Shown one piece after another: positions 40,688-49,206 of a stretch of DNA of 64,000 nt. Origin of the DNA: JAJFVC01 sp039698075. GTDB taxonomy: Bacteria > Planctomycetota > Planctomycetia > Pirellulales > Thermoguttaceae. The stretch is taken from assembly GCA_039698075.1 (NCBI GenBank), contig JBDKTJ010000037.1, forward strand, positions 23,028 to 87,027, written 5' to 3'. The notes beneath the pieces were generated by a model that did not search any database, was not told the origin of the DNA, and worked only from the letters and a program-made list of their open reading frames with translations. Position numbers and translations under genes: made by a program. Positions within the stretch are counted from its first letter, which is position 1; every line of letters starts with the position of its first letter.

Positions 40688-42382
40688 ATGGCCGTACTTC
40701 AATCGCTGCAAGGTCCGAACGCGGGACAATTGTTCCCTCTCGAAGGGGCCACGATCGTGTTGGGTCGTCATCCGGCTTGCGATCTTGTGTTGGAATCGGG
40801 GGCGGTCAGCCGGCAACACGCTCGGATCATCAATCTCGACGGGCAGTTTTTCATCGAGGATTTGCACAGCCGCAACGGGACGTTGTTGAACGGGCAGCCG
40901 ATCGCGCGGCGGTGTCCGTTGGATGAAAACGACGAGATCGGCATTTGCGACCTGACGTTTTCGTTCCATCAGGGATTGCCCACGCCGGAGCTGGCGCCCC
41001 TCACGGAGCGGCGGACGATCGAGGCGGACCGCGAAGCGCTGATGGTGGACGACGAGCCGTCGGGCGACAACTCGACCGTCATGCCGATGGTGAATATTTC
41101 GTCGGGTTCGACGGGGCTTGGACTGGCCGTCAACACCGAGGCGAAGTTGAAGGCGCTGATCGAGATCAGCCGGAACCTGGGCCAAGCGGTCGGGCTGGCC
41201 GAAGTGCTTTCCAAATTGCTGGACAGTTTGTTCACGATTTTTTTGCAGGCCGATCGCGGATTCATCGTGTTGCGCGACGCGACGACGGGCCGGCTCGTGC
41301 CGAAGGCGATCAAATATCGACGCCGCGAGGACTCGCAAACGGTGCGGATCAGCCGGACGATCGTGCAGAACGTGATGTCGAACAAAGAGGCGTTGTTGTC
41401 GGCCGACGCGGCCAACGACGCGCGGTTCGACATGGCCGACAGCATCGTCGATTTTCAGATCCGTTCGATGATGTGCGCGCCGCTGATCAATCGGGACGGC
41501 GAGTCGCTGGGCGTGATCCAGCTCGACACGCTCGACCCGCGCAATCGGTTTCAGCAGGAAGACCTCGACGTGTTGGCCAGCGTGGCCTGTCAGGCGGCGT
41601 TTGCGGTCGAAAACGCGCAACTGCACGAGGCGGCGATGCGCGACGAGGCCCTGCGTCGCGAGTTGGCCGTGGCGCATGAAGTGCAGCGGGGTTTTTTACC
41701 GTCCGCCGCGCCGCGCATTCCCGAATACGAGTTTTTCGAGTTTTACGAGCCGGCGAACCAGTTGGGCGGCGACTATTACGACTACATCGAGCTGCCCGGC
41801 GGACGGCTGGCGGTGGTGGTGGCGGACGTGTCGGGCAAGGGCATCTCAGCGTCGCTGCTGATGGCCAAGCTTTCGGCCGAGACGCGATACTGTCTGGCGA
41901 GCGAGCCGTCGCCGGCCGAGGCGGTCGGACGATTGAACCGCGCGTTTTGCCAAAGCGGTTTGGAGGATCGTTTCGTCACGATGGTGGTCGGCGTGCTGGA
42001 TCCGAAACGCCACGAGGTGACGATCGTCAACGCGGGACATTTGCCGCCGCTGTTGCGGCGCGGTCCGGGCTCGGTCGAAACGGTCGGGACGTCGGAATCA
42101 CGATTGCCGTTGGGCGTGGACGCCGGCGTGGACTATGTGCCGACGGTGCTGTCGTTGGCGCCGAGCGAATCGTTGGTTTTTTACACCGACGGGATCACCG
42201 AGGCGATGAACGCCGGGGACGAACTATACGGTTCGCCGCGTCTGCTCCAGATGGTGCAGTCGGACGTCGAGGGGGTCGAGCGGCTGGGCCGGTGCATTCT
42301 CGACGACGTCAAGCGATTCGTCGGCGCGCGGCCGCAGAGCGACGATATGTGCCTGGCGTGTTTTGGCCGCGTGCAAGTTTGA
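40688..42382 (+). CDS. FHA-GAF-PP2C (SpoIIE/RsbU-type) serine/threonine phosphatase
   Basis: A 564-residue regulator with three domains. The FHA domain (residues about 5-95) has VLGRHPACDLVLESGAVSRQHARI and LHSRNGTLLNG, which binds phosphothreonine. The GAF domain is at about 150-310 (TIFLQADRGFIVL and SMMCAPLINRDGESLGVIQLD). The PP2C phosphatase (about 340-560) has YEPANQLGGDYYDYIELPGG and VVADVSGKGISASLLMAKL with the metal Asps, NAGHLPPLL, VFYTDGITEA and a final QSDDMCLACF. Proteins of this type usually dephosphorylate anti-anti-sigma factors. The FHA domain suggests input from a Ser/Thr kinase, of which planctomycetes have many. No partner-switching genes are adjacent. Confidence 0.9.
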   Translation: MAVLQSLQGPNAGQLFPLEGATIVLGRHPACDLVLESGAVSRQHARIINLDGQFFIEDLHSRNGTLLNGQPIARRCPLDENDEIGICDLTFSFHQGLPTPELAPLTERRTIEADREALMVDDEPSGDNSTVMPMVNISSGSTGLGLAVNTEAKLKALIEISRNLGQAVGLAEVLSKLLDSLFTIFLQADRGFIVLRDATTGRLVPKAIKYRRREDSQTVRISRTIVQNVMSNKEALLSADAANDARFDMADSIVDFQIRSMMCAPLINRDGESLGVIQLDTLDPRNRFQQEDLDVLASVACQAAFAVENAQLHEAAMRDEALRRELAVAHEVQRGFLPSAAPRIPEYEFFEFYEPANQLGGDYYDYIELPGGRLAVVVADVSGKGISASLLMAKLSAETRYCLASEPSPAEAVGRLNRAFCQSGLEDRFVTMVVGVLDPKRHEVTIVNAGHLPPLLRRGPGSVETVGTSESRLPLGVDAGVDYVPTVLSLAPSESLVFYTDGITEAMNAGDELYGSPRLLQMVQSDVEGVERLGRCILDDVKRFVGARPQSDDMCLACFGRVQV

Positions 42383-42398
42383 TATGCGTTTCAAGCTT

Positions 42399-42420
42399 TT
42401 GCGAAATCGCAAGCGGCTCC
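42399..42420. repeat. Short palindrome with CGCAAGCGG motif
   Basis: TTGCGAAATCGCAA (42399-42412) is a 6-bp inverted repeat with an AA centre, running into CGCAAGCGGCTCC. The 20 bases 42401-42420 match 62931-62950 at 18 positions. Located between convergent genes. Confidence 0.5.
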
Positions 42421-42468
42421 TTGCGGCCACGGGAGGCATGGCGGGCGGCGCTCACCCCCCGCTCTCCT

Positions 42469-43944
42469 CTATTTCAGGTATTTCCGGCGAATCGTGGTCA
42501 ACGTTCGCATGGCGGGCTTGGTGCGGCCTCGGGCGTCGAACAGTCCGGCGTTGGGAAACCCGTGCGGATAGGCGTCGCAGAGCTGGTTCCAGAGGACGCC
42601 CTGCACCATCGGTTTGGCCAGCGACAACGGGACGAACCGCGAGGCCCAGGCTTGTTGCGAGGCGGGCGTCCAGGTGTCCGGCGCCACGGCGGCTTGGCGT
42701 CGCGCCATGGGGTCGGGATTGTCGGTGCTGGGCGCCGACAGAGACAGCCAAAGCGGCACGCCCAGCAGACTCCAGATGTCCAGCAGCCGGTTGAATTCCA
42801 ACGGATGACGCAACAGCGTTCCGCCGGGCGAGTATCCGACGTTGATCTCCAACATCAGACCGGCCAGGTCCAGGCCGGCGCGAATCAGCGCGTCGGCGAA
42901 ATGCAGCGGCGGAAAATCGGAATCCCGTTGACGCATGTATTCGGCCCAGGGCTGGTCGAAGGAAATGAACACGGGCGTGCCGGGATCGAGCGAACGGACC
43001 AACTCGACGGTCTGAGCGACCAGTTGCAGCCGTTCTTGTTCGCTGATGGCCAACTCGGCGGCGGCGTTGACCCGACCGGCGCAGATCCAGCCGTCGACCT
43101 GGCCGCGATAACGTTGGACGGCGGCTCGGACGAACGTGGAAACGTAGTCCTGCACGCTGTCGAAATCGTCGTCGAACAAGTAGAAGGAGTCGGGCAAGGC
43201 GACGGGATCGAGCATCAACAGAGGGCCGGCCAAGGTGTGCAGCCGGTTGGCGCGGCACCAGGCGATTTGGGCGTCGCTGGTGGTCCAAAGAAAATCGCCC
43301 TCGGCGGTTTCGGTGTCGCGCCAGGCGATGGGGACTTCGGCGGCGTTGAAAGTCTTCAGCACGTGGCCGGCGACGCGGCCGTCCAACAGCGTGCCGCCCA
43401 GATCGACGCCGAGATACTCGGTTTGCGCGCCGCCGGTGCGACGACGGACCGACAGGGCCTGGCTGGCGTAAGCGGCCGCCAGACGATCGCCGGCGTCCAA
43501 CGCCGCACGCAGGGCCGTTTCGGCCAACTCGGTCGACGCCGCCGGGTCGTCTTGCGCGACGACGGCCCAGGAAAACCGATCGACCGCCTCGGCCAGCTTG
43601 GTCGTCACGGTCTCGGGGACCGTCAGACCGATGAGTTGCCATTCGGAGAGTTGATTGCGGACTTGGACGATGCTTCCGCGGGCCAACTCCAACGGCAGCC
43701 GGTAGGGCTCGTCGCGTTCCATGAGGCTGGCGGAGGTGAGCGTGAGCTGTCCGTAGCCCTCGACCGGCCAAGGGATATGGAGATTGGCGGAATCGGAGGC
43801 GGCCCGTTGGAGCGAGAGCTCGCCCCCCTCGGCTGTGGCGTGCACCTGCCAGGATACGCGGTCCATGCCGGACAGATACGCCTGTTGGACCATTTCTTCG
43901 GTGATGCGTTGCGTCGGAAAGACACGGAATCGCATCAAGCCCAT
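42469..43944 (-). CDS. GH10-like barrel protein lacking recognisable catalytic glutamates
   Basis: A 491-residue cytoplasmic protein. Residues about 1-170 form a beta-rich module similar to the carbohydrate-binding front of planctomycete endoxylanase-like proteins. From about 180 on it follows the GH10 layout: LKTFNAAEVPIAWRDTETAEGDFLWTTSDAQIAWCRANRLHTLAGPLL resembles the N...W...EP..G.F.....D....F...N....GH.L segment. YVSTFVRAAVQRYRGQVDGWICAGRVN then sits where GH10 has the VVNE acid/base motif, and PLWLSLSAPS sits where the nucleophile TELD is expected. Both Glu are missing, and no signal peptide is seen. Probably a non-catalytic or re-purposed family. The ATG at 43944 has GAGG upstream. 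Confidence 0.6.
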   Translation of the reverse strand: MGLMRFRVFPTQRITEEMVQQAYLSGMDRVSWQVHATAEGGELSLQRAASDSANLHIPWPVEGYGQLTLTSASLMERDEPYRLPLELARGSIVQVRNQLSEWQLIGLTVPETVTTKLAEAVDRFSWAVVAQDDPAASTELAETALRAALDAGDRLAAAYASQALSVRRRTGGAQTEYLGVDLGGTLLDGRVAGHVLKTFNAAEVPIAWRDTETAEGDFLWTTSDAQIAWCRANRLHTLAGPLLMLDPVALPDSFYLFDDDFDSVQDYVSTFVRAAVQRYRGQVDGWICAGRVNAAAELAISEQERLQLVAQTVELVRSLDPGTPVFISFDQPWAEYMRQRDSDFPPLHFADALIRAGLDLAGLMLEINVGYSPGGTLLRHPLEFNRLLDIWSLLGVPLWLSLSAPSTDNPDPMARRQAAVAPDTWTPASQQAWASRFVPLSLAKPMVQGVLWNQLCDAYPHGFPNAGLFDARGRTKPAMRTLTTIRRKYLK

Positions 43945-44333
43945 CAGATTTACGTCCTCGGAAAGACACCAACGGGGGAGAGGGTCATGGCACAGGCAAG
44001 TGGCCACCTATATTTTTAATCTAACGAAGGCCGAGGGTTCCGGCAAGCACCGCGCCGATACTTTGCATTTTTCCCAATTTTTCACTTTCCGGGCCCTTCA
44101 TGCCTTCCCGGGTCCCCCGCTGGCCAATTGTTCTCCGGGGGGTTATATTCGGCGGGGATTGGCGTCGGGGCAGACGGGCGCCTGTCTTCCTCGGTCTTCG
44201 ATCCATTACAATTCCAACGTGCGCATCACCGCCTGTTGATCCTTCGGGAAAGCAGGCTGATTTTCCAGGATGGAAGCGCAACGTTGAATGGGAATCCCTA
44301 TTACGTCGTGACGCGAACCTTCGGAACCAAACC
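43945..44333. other. Intergenic region between the divergent GH10-like and purC genes
   Basis: About 390 bp. A TACAAT at 44207-44212 and a TATATT at 44144-44149 are possible -10 elements for purC, without good -35 boxes. No convincing gene or hairpin was found. Confidence 0.4.
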
Positions 44334-45257
44334 ATGTCCCCATCGCTTGTTCTTGAAACTTCGTTGCCGGGTCTGCCGGTGCGACGCGGCAAAGTCCGCG
44401 ACATTTACGATCTGGGCGATCGCGTGTTGCTGGTCAGCACGGATCGGATCAGCGCGTTCGATTGGATTTTGCCGACGGGCATTCCGGACAAGGGCCGCGT
44501 GCTGACGCAGATCGCCGCATTTTGGTTTGAAGCGCTCGGCGAGCCGTGCCATTTGATTACGACGGACGTCGCGCGGATGGGACTGCCGGAGGGGACCGAT
44601 CCTCGCCAGTTGGAAGGGCGATCGACGCTCGGACGAAAGACCCGCGTCGTGCCGATCGAGTGCGTGGTGCGCGGCTATCTGGCCGGTTCGGGCTGGAAGG
44701 AATATCAACAGCGAGGGACGGTCTGCGGGGTTCCGTTGCCGGCCGGATTGAAGGAAAGCAGCCGGTTGCCGGAGCCAATCTTCACGCCGTCGACGAAGGC
44801 CGCCGAGGGCCACGACGAAAACATCACGTTCGAGCGGATGGCGGACCTGATCGGCCGCGAGTTGGCCGAGGAGTTGCGTCGTCGGTCGTTGCGGATTTTC
44901 AGGCGAGGGTCGGAGTATGCGCGTCAGCGGGGCATTTTGATTGCGGACACGAAATTCGAATTCGGCCAAATCGGCGACGAGCTGTTGCTGATCGACGAGG
45001 TGATGACGCCGGACAGTTCGCGGTTTTGGCCGGTCGATCAGTACGAGCCCGGTCGTGGGCAGCCGTCGTTTGACAAGCAGTTTGTGCGCGATTGGCTTTT
45101 GTCGACGGATTGGGACCGGAACAGTCCGCCGCCGTCGCTGCCGGAGGAAATCGTCACGAAAACTCGGCATAAGTATATCGAAGCGTACGAACGGCTGACC
45201 GATCGGGTGTTCCTGGGATCGAAAAGGGAGGAGGAGGAGGGCTTCGCAGCCGAATAA
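44334..45257 (+). CDS. purC: Phosphoribosylaminoimidazole-succinocarboxamide synthase
   Basis: Joins aspartate to CAIR in purine synthesis with ATP. The 307-residue product is of the longer class (about 300 residues, yeast-like) rather than the 240-residue bacterial form. Motifs are RGKVRDIYDLGDRVLLVSTDRISAFD at the N-terminus, IECVVRGYLAGSGWKEY, FTPSTKAAEGHDENI and LIDEVMTPDSSRFWP (metal/aspartate site). The ATG at 44334 is the only start that gives the normal N-terminus. The Glu-rich end (KREEEEG) is extra. Followed by homospermidine synthase after 88 bp. Confidence 0.95.
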   Translation: MSPSLVLETSLPGLPVRRGKVRDIYDLGDRVLLVSTDRISAFDWILPTGIPDKGRVLTQIAAFWFEALGEPCHLITTDVARMGLPEGTDPRQLEGRSTLGRKTRVVPIECVVRGYLAGSGWKEYQQRGTVCGVPLPAGLKESSRLPEPIFTPSTKAAEGHDENITFERMADLIGRELAEELRRRSLRIFRRGSEYARQRGILIADTKFEFGQIGDELLLIDEVMTPDSSRFWPVDQYEPGRGQPSFDKQFVRDWLLSTDWDRNSPPPSLPEEIVTKTRHKYIEAYERLTDRVFLGSKREEEEGFAAE

Positions 45258-45345
45258 GAGTGAAAGATACGATGGCTTGTCGAACGTGCCGGACGTTCCG
45301 CCCTCAGCTCTCTCGACCCCCCTGATCGTGAGAAAGGATCGCACA

Positions 45346-46803
45346 ATGATCGAATTTCGCAAACGGGTATTGTTTCTAGGTTATGGTGCGGTGGCCCAAT
45401 GCGCCTTGCCGATTTTTGTGCGGCATTTTCATGTTCCGCCCCAGAACGTCACGGTGTTGGACTTTGAGGACCGCACCGAGGCGATGGCGCCGTGGACCGC
45501 CCAGGGCATGCGGTTCGTTCGGCAGCGGATCACCCCGGACAATCTCGGCGCGGCGCTGGGCGAGTATCTTTCGGCGGGCGACCTGCTGATCGACCTGGCC
45601 TGGAACATCGACTGCTGCGAGATCGTCCAGTGGTGTCACGACCACGGCGTGTTGTATTTGAACACGTCGGTCGAGATTTGGGATCCGTACACCGGCGCGA
45701 CCGAAAAACATCCGACCGAGCGGACGCTTTACTGGCGCCACATGAATCTGCGTCGCATGACCGCCGCCTGGTCGCGGCCGGGTCCGACGGCCGTGTTGGA
45801 GCATGGCGCCAATCCGGGCCTGATTTCGCATTGGACCAAGCAGGGGCTGCTGGACATCGCCGAGCGGCTTTTGGAGGACAAAAAAGTCGAGGGCCGGCAG
45901 GCGGAAGAAATTCAACAGCTCGTCCGCGATCGGACCTTCAACCGGTTGGCCATGCAGTTGGGCGTCAAGGTGATTCATTGCAGCGAGCGCGACACGCAAA
46001 TCACCGATCGCCCGAAACAGGTCGGCGAGTTCGTCAACACGTGGTGCATCGAGGGTTTCCGCGAAGAGGGCATCACGACGGCCGAGATGGGCTGGGGCAC
46101 GCACGAAAAGCAAATGCCTCCGCTGAGCTACTCGCACGCCGCCGGCCCGCGCAATCAAATCTGCCTGGCTCGGATGGGCATGAACACTTGGGTCGTCTCG
46201 TGGGTGCCGCACCATTGCATCCGCGGCATGATCATCCGCCACGGCGAGGCGTTCACCATTTCCGACCGTCTGACCGTTTGGGACGGCGATCGGGCGATCT
46301 ATCGGCCGACGGTCCATTATGCGTATTGCCCGTGCGACGCGGCCATCGTTTCGCTGGAGGAGTTGCGGGGACGCGACTACGCTTTGCAATCCGATCAGCG
46401 GATCATGCGCGACGAGATCATCGGCGGCGAGGACATTTTGGGCGCGCTGTTGATGGGCCACGCCTATCAATCGTGGTGGACCGGCAGCTCGCTGTCGATC
46501 GACGCGTCGCGCCGGCAGGTGCCCCATCAGAATGCGACGACCATGCAAGTGGCGATCTCGGTGGTGTCGGCGGCCCTTTGGATGGTCGAGCATCCCGACC
46601 GCGGCGTCTGTTCGCCCGAGGATCTGCCGCACGAGTACGTCTTGAATCTCGCGAAGCCGTACTTGGGCCGGTCGTTGTCGCTGCCGGCCGATTGGACGCC
46701 GTTGAAATACTACGTCAACCATTTCCACGGTTTCAATCAGCCCGACCTCGACTTCGACGATCCGTGGCAGTTCAAAAACTTTTTGGTCACCGATGGTGAT
46801 TAG
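45346..46803 (+). CDS. hss: Homospermidine synthase
   Basis: Makes sym-homospermidine from putrescine in an NAD-dependent reaction in the cytoplasm. The 485-residue product is close to the family length of about 480. It has VLFLGYGAVAQCALPIF (Rossmann loop), LIDLAWNIDCCEIVQWC, LYLNTSVEIWDPYTG and LEHGANPGLISHWTKQGLLDIA, which is highly typical of bacterial Hss. Near the end are VPHQNATTMQVAISVVSAALWM and PLKYYVNHFHGFN. AAAGGA lies 8 nt before the ATG. The decarboxylase at 38074 could supply putrescine. The stop overlaps the convergent glycosyltransferase gene by 4 bp. Confidence 0.9.
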   Translation: MIEFRKRVLFLGYGAVAQCALPIFVRHFHVPPQNVTVLDFEDRTEAMAPWTAQGMRFVRQRITPDNLGAALGEYLSAGDLLIDLAWNIDCCEIVQWCHDHGVLYLNTSVEIWDPYTGATEKHPTERTLYWRHMNLRRMTAAWSRPGPTAVLEHGANPGLISHWTKQGLLDIAERLLEDKKVEGRQAEEIQQLVRDRTFNRLAMQLGVKVIHCSERDTQITDRPKQVGEFVNTWCIEGFREEGITTAEMGWGTHEKQMPPLSYSHAAGPRNQICLARMGMNTWVVSWVPHHCIRGMIIRHGEAFTISDRLTVWDGDRAIYRPTVHYAYCPCDAAIVSLEELRGRDYALQSDQRIMRDEIIGGEDILGALLMGHAYQSWWTGSSLSIDASRRQVPHQNATTMQVAISVVSAALWMVEHPDRGVCSPEDLPHEYVLNLAKPYLGRSLSLPADWTPLKYYVNHFHGFNQPDLDFDDPWQFKNFLVTDGD

Positions 46804-47927
46804 ACTAGCCGGCGTCCTTGCAGCCACTGGCGGTATCCGGCCAACGTGGCTTCGACCATGCAGTCGGCCGTAAAGAGCGACTCGGCCCGCTGGCAGGCTC
46901 GCTGTTGCCGTTGGGCGCGTTGGTCGGGCGAGGCGTCCCATGCGTCGAGAATCGCGCGGCCCAGGGCGGCGGGATCGCGCGGCGGAACGGTCCACGCCAC
47001 CGGCTGGTCGTCGGGAACGCCATCCAACAGCAGGTCCGTGATGCCGCCGGCCGCGGAGGCGACGATCGTGCATCCGGCGAGCATCGCGTCGATCAGCGTC
47101 GAGCAGAGCCCCTCGAGGTGCGACGGCTGCACGATCGCATCGGCCGCCCGGATCAGGTCGGGCACGTCGTCGCGATAACCGAGAAACCGGACGTTGGACG
47201 CGATGTTCAGCCGCCGGGCCTGCTCCTGAAGCGTTTCGAGCAATTCGCCGTCGCCGGCCAGGGCCAGCACCGCGCGCGGACGTTTTGCCAGCACGTCGGG
47301 CATCGCGTCCAACAGGTATCGGTGCCCTTTGTGATCGGTCAGTTTGGCGACGACCAACAGCAGCGGCTGATCGTCCGTCAGATCGAGCGACCGTCGGCCG
47401 CGTCGTCGATCGCCCGATCGGCTGCGCGACGGATCGACGCCGTCGTGGACGACGCGAAGCATCTGCGGCGACAGCCCGCCGTCGCGACACGCTTGGGCCA
47501 CGGCGTTGGACACGCAAAACACCGCGTCGCAAAACCAACGATAGCGATGGGCCGAGTGAATCGGGAAATCGACCCGGCGGGCCATGACGCGGACGGGAAT
47601 CGACAGCCCGAGCGACGCCAAGCCCGCACCGGTCATCGCGTGCGAATCGTTGTAGTGAAGCACGTCGGGCCGAAAACGTTGGAGCGCGCGGCGGATACGC
47701 CCGAGGGCTCCGAGATTCCATCCGCGGCCGGTGAAATCGACCACGTCGAAGCCGGACTGGGCCATGCGCTGGGCAAAATCGCCGCCGCGCCGGGCGAGAA
47801 TCACGCAGCGGACGCCTCGACGTCGCAAGCCCTCGACCAACAGTTGGGCCTGGACTTCGCCGCCGTGCCAATGTTGCTGCGTGGAGGCGACGGCGACGGT
47901 TCGTGGGAGGTCGAGGGACATGGTCAT
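46800..47927 (-). CDS. GT4-family glycosyltransferase
   Basis: A 375-residue GT-B enzyme that transfers a sugar from a nucleotide donor, probably onto a cell-surface glycan. The N-terminal half has HWHGGEVQAQLLVEGLRRRGV (acceptor-side glycine loop) and DVLHYNDSHAMTGAGLA. The C-terminal half has VVAKLTDHKGHRYLLDAMP, GDGELLETLQ, VRFLGYRDDVPDLI, and the nucleotide-sugar EX7E region PSHLEGLCSTLIDAMLAG. Third gene of a minus-strand operon after two polytopic glycosyltransferase-like genes. The start is uncertain among 47935, 47927 and 47921. Confidence 0.88.
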   Translation of the reverse strand: MTMSLDLPRTVAVASTQQHWHGGEVQAQLLVEGLRRRGVRCVILARRGGDFAQRMAQSGFDVVDFTGRGWNLGALGRIRRALQRFRPDVLHYNDSHAMTGAGLASLGLSIPVRVMARRVDFPIHSAHRYRWFCDAVFCVSNAVAQACRDGGLSPQMLRVVHDGVDPSRSRSGDRRRGRRSLDLTDDQPLLLVVAKLTDHKGHRYLLDAMPDVLAKRPRAVLALAGDGELLETLQEQARRLNIASNVRFLGYRDDVPDLIRAADAIVQPSHLEGLCSTLIDAMLAGCTIVASAAGGITDLLLDGVPDDQPVAWTVPPRDPAALGRAILDAWDASPDQRAQRQQRACQRAESLFTADCMVEATLAGYRQWLQGRRLV

Positions 47928-47956
47928 GGAACCATTGAGAGGAAAGTTGCGTCCGA

Positions 47957-49183
47957 TCAGGCGGACTCCGCGTTGCAAGGGTGCGGCTGGAACCGTTCGG
48001 CGGCGACCGGCCGGGAAGGTCGGGCGGCCCGCAGCAGGAGAATCGCCAAAACGATCAGCGACGCGAAATAGGTCGGGGTCGTGCTGTACGAATTTCCCAA
48101 GACGCAAAAACACGTCAAAAACGCGCCGGCGCCCAGCCACACGGCCGGGGTGGCCCAGTCGCGATCGAAGCACAGTTTCAGACCGACCAGTGCGACGGCG
48201 GGCGCGGCGAACATCAAGTGGTGCATCTCGGCCGCCGGCGAGGCCAACAAGCTGCCCAGCAGATAGGCGCAGAACGGCCAGACGTCGCGCTGCGGGCGCT
48301 CGGACGATTTTGACGCGACGTCGACGGTCAGCATGACGCCCAGGGCCGTCAGCAGCCCGAGCAGCTTCGGCCAGAGGCTCGTGGCCGCGCCGGGCAGAAG
48401 GTAAAGGATCGTTCCACGCAGGCCGAAAAACATGCGGTCGTCATGCGGGCCGGGGTCTAGGAAGGACGGCATCAAAAACGCGTGGAAATAGTGTTCGTAG
48501 AGCGCAAAAAGATTTTTTCCAACGACCAGGCCCGGCAGCAGGCAAAACACGACCGCCGCCGCGCAGGTCCACGACAACACCCGCCAACGACGGCGCATCA
48601 CGACGAACAGCAGCAGAACGGCCGGCAGCAGTTTGATGGCGATGGCCGCCGCGAGCCAAACCGCCGCGGGAACGTCGTGGTCGTGCATGAACTCGCGGAG
48701 GAACAAGATGCAGCAAAACACCACGAGCAGATTGACCTGACCGTTGAGCAGATTGCTTTGGATCGGCAGAAGGAGCACCAGGAACAGCGCCAAGCAGGGC
48801 CAGGCCAAATGCCATCCGACGGTGGTTTTTAATTCATCGGAAGCGAGCCGCACGAGCGTCAGGCAGCCCGCGGCCAGCGACGCCGCGCCGAGCGCGAACC
48901 AGAGAAAGTTGGCCAATTCACAGGGCAGCGACGCCAGCGGGATCATCGCGAACGCAAAAAACAGCGGATAGATGTACGGAAAATGCGAGCCTGTTTGGTA
49001 GGGATTTTCGCCGCTCTCAAGGGCGCGGGCCGAAAGCAGGTAGCTGGTCAGGTCGTAGCCTTGGGGCCGATGAGCCCGCTGATCGGTTTGGAGCCACAAG
49101 ACGAGCAGCACGACGGCCAGGATGGCGAGGGCGACGGCCGGGCGACGTCCGACGGCCCAAAACAGGCTGAGGATTTTGTTCAT
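47957..49183 (-). CDS. GT87-like (DUF2029) membrane glycosyltransferase
   Basis: A 408-residue protein with about ten hydrophobic helices. It matches the GT87/DUF2029 family of polyprenyl-phosphate-mannose-dependent enzymes. GYDLTSYLLSARALESGENPYQTGSHFPYIYPLFFAFAM is the periplasmic loop with the conserved Asp (about residue 44) and Tyr-Pro-Pro-type end. LLNGQVNLLVVFCCIL is the N-G-Q-x-N motif of the family, and AAIAIKLLPAVLL is its IKxxP helix. It lies between the GT39-like and GT4 genes, with gaps of 23 and 29 bp. Confidence 0.85.
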   Translation of the reverse strand: MNKILSLFWAVGRRPAVALAILAVVLLVLWLQTDQRAHRPQGYDLTSYLLSARALESGENPYQTGSHFPYIYPLFFAFAMIPLASLPCELANFLWFALGAASLAAGCLTLVRLASDELKTTVGWHLAWPCLALFLVLLLPIQSNLLNGQVNLLVVFCCILFLREFMHDHDVPAAVWLAAAIAIKLLPAVLLLFVVMRRRWRVLSWTCAAAVVFCLLPGLVVGKNLFALYEHYFHAFLMPSFLDPGPHDDRMFFGLRGTILYLLPGAATSLWPKLLGLLTALGVMLTVDVASKSSERPQRDVWPFCAYLLGSLLASPAAEMHHLMFAAPAVALVGLKLCFDRDWATPAVWLGAGAFLTCFCVLGNSYSTTPTYFASLIVLAILLLRAARPSRPVAAERFQPHPCNAESA

Positions 49184-49206
49184 CGGCGGCGGATCCTCGA
49201 CCTATT

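Noticed and set aside
45376..47871. 831-residue open frame on the minus strand opposite homospermidine synthase
   Set aside because: Arg/Pro/Ala-rich shadow of hss and the GT4 gene; no recognisable domain.
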